DNA of 64,000 nt, from NCBI RefSeq assembly GCF_003952525.1, contig NZ_CP034451.1:1860001-1924000 (forward strand), written 5' to 3'. Each line of letters begins with the position of its first letter. The first letter of the stretch is position 1. The stretch comes from Mesorhizobium sp. M3A.F.Ca.ET.080.04.2.1. Lineage in GTDB: Bacteria; Pseudomonadota; Alphaproteobacteria; Rhizobiales; Rhizobiaceae. Positions 62,838 to 64,000 of this stretch are shown piece after piece. The translations under genes were made by a program, and so were the position numbers. Below the pieces are notes generated by a model that was not told the origin of the DNA, made no database searches, and saw only the letters and a list, made by a program, of their open reading frames with translations.

Positions 62838-64000
62838 ATGGACGATGTCGTAATCGGGATCGACGCCTCGACGACGGCCGTGAAGGCGATCGCCTTCGCA
62901 CGCAACGGCACTGAACTCTTCCAGGCCCGCGAGACCTATCCGCTTTCCAACCCCGCGCCCGGGCATTTCGAGCAGGACGCGGAGCATTGGTGGACGGCGC
63001 TTTTGTCGGCGTTGAAACAGGTCGCCGACAGGGTCGGCGCATCACGCGTCAAGGCGCTTTCGATCGCTCACCAGCGCGAGAGCTTCACGCTGATCGACGC
63101 CGCCGGCAAGCCGCTGATCCCCGCTATCCTGTGGCTGGACGAACGAGCCCGCCGCCAGGTGGCCCGGCTTTCGGCCGAGCTTGGCCGCGAGGCGATCCGC
63201 AACTGGAGCGGCAAGCCGCCGGATCCGACGCCGGCGCTTTATGGGCTCGCCTGGCTGAAGGAACACAAGCCAGAGGCACTCGCCGAGGCGGCAGCGCTGG
63301 TCGACGTGCACGCCTTCTTGGTCCATCGGCTGACCGGCCGGCTCGTCACCAGCACCGCGAGCGCCGATCCGCTCGGCCTGCTGGACATCGCGCATGGCAA
63401 TTGGCATCCGCGGCTGGTCGAGGCGGCAGGCCTGTGGCCGCAGCAACTGCCCGAACTGGCTGCGCCCGGCGCGATCTGCGGCGGCGTTTCCGAAAGGATC
63501 GCATCTGCGACCGGCCTGAAAGCCGGCACACCGGTCGTCGCCGGCGCCGGCGACGGCCAGGCGATGGGCCTCGGCATGGGAGTCTACGGACCCGGCAAGA
63601 GCTATCTTTCGCTCGGCTCCGGCGTCGTCAGCGGAAACTATGCCGGCACGGTCACGACGTCGGATGCCTTCCGCACGCTGGTTTCGCCGACCGGCTGCGG
63701 CTTCATGCTGGAGACGGTGCTGCGCTCCGGCATGCAACTGGTCGACTGGATCGTACGCACCACCGGCTCGCCGTCGGCTGCCGTTCTTGAAAAGGCGGCG
63801 ATGACGGTTGCGCCGGGCAGCGACGGCCTGCTGGTCATGCCCTATTGGGCCGGCGTCATGAGCCCATACTGGGACGGTGCGGCGCGCGGCGCAATCGTCG
63901 GCCTGTCGCTCGATCACGAGCCGAAACATCTCTTCCGCGCGGTGCTGGAAGGCATCGCCTTCGAGCAGGCTATCGCCACCGATGCGATGGAAGCGCAGAC
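62838..64000 (+). CDS. FGGY family carbohydrate kinase (3' end beyond window)
   Basis: ATP-dependent sugar or polyol kinase; I translated the frame from the ATG at 62838 and it is open to the window end (387 codons of about 500). The FGGY-N domain has IGIDASTTAVKAIAF and SIAHQRESFTLID, with ILWLDERARRQ; the FGGY-C domain starts with VVAGAGDGQAMGLGMG and SLGSGVVSG. The PYWAGVMSPYWDGAARGAIVGLS segment resembles xylulokinase-type kinases. Seven bp after the SAF dehydrogenase. Confidence 0.9.
   Translation, partial: MDDVVIGIDASTTAVKAIAFARNGTELFQARETYPLSNPAPGHFEQDAEHWWTALLSALKQVADRVGASRVKALSIAHQRESFTLIDAAGKPLIPAILWLDERARRQVARLSAELGREAIRNWSGKPPDPTPALYGLAWLKEHKPEALAEAAALVDVHAFLVHRLTGRLVTSTASADPLGLLDIAHGNWHPRLVEAAGLWPQQLPELAAPGAICGGVSERIASATGLKAGTPVVAGAGDGQAMGLGMGVYGPGKSYLSLGSGVVSGNYAGTVTTSDAFRTLVSPTGCGFMLETVLRSGMQLVDWIVRTTGSPSAAVLEKAAMTVAPGSDGLLVMPYWAGVMSPYWDGAARGAIVGLSLDHEPKHLFRAVLEGIAFEQAIATDAMEAQ

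Overview
The window is a high-GC (roughly 63-65%), gene-dense alphaproteobacterial chromosome segment. Its gene content points to Hyphomicrobiales, most likely Mesorhizobium or a close Phyllobacteriaceae relative: an atpI-B-E-b'-b operon, a BacA/SbmA peptide transporter, a DUF1127-like small protein, many ABC uptake operons, a candidate Rhizobiales anti-Shine-Dalgarno sRNA, and two families of rhizobial-type palindromic repeats. The taxonomic call is inference from gene content, not a database result.

Positions 1-32400 are mostly housekeeping: a truncated FAD oxidase and a threonylcarbamoyl-AMP synthase; glyS and glyQ for tetrameric glycyl-tRNA synthetase; ispB; a DUF2007 / N6-adenine methyltransferase / S49 peptidase block; ispE-moaB; a PA0069-type radical SAM protein; rnhB; the F0 part of ATP synthase; a SleB-type wall hydrolase; der with its YfgM-like partner; bacA; an MFS exporter; a LysR regulator; an M29 aminopeptidase; and an ArsC-like protein.

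Positions 32400-64000 are accessory catabolism, transport and efflux. (i) 32487-39962: a SsuABC/TauABC-type ABC importer, a fumarylpyruvate-hydrolase-like protein, an acyl-CoA synthetase and a PanE-like reductase, with a divergent FadR/GntR regulator and two operator-like palindromes. (ii) 40029-47976: a polyamine module with a gamma-glutamylputrescine-oxidase-like enzyme, PotBCD/PotA-like transporter, PuuR-like XRE-cupin regulator and a cytoplasmic gamma-glutamyltransferase. (iii) 48174-53506: a pentose module with an XylX-like 2-keto-3-deoxy-sugar-acid dehydratase, FrcBCA/Rbs-type transporter and LacI regulator. (iv) 53618-53736: an sRNA candidate with three hairpins that each expose CCUCCUCCC. 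(v) 53761-59187: a TetR-controlled RND efflux operon. (vi) 59347-64000: a GntR regulator, an enolase-superfamily enzyme, a SAF-domain dehydrogenase and an FGGY kinase cut by the window edge.

The most unusual signal is palindromic repeat DNA inside genes. Insertions of about 47-53 codons sit in frame in both subunits of glycyl-tRNA synthetase, and a 49-bp element of a second family encodes the N-terminus of the PotA-like ATPase. Copies of both families also occur between genes. ispE appears to lack any ATG/GTG/TTG start upstream of its conserved N-terminus and may start at CTG.
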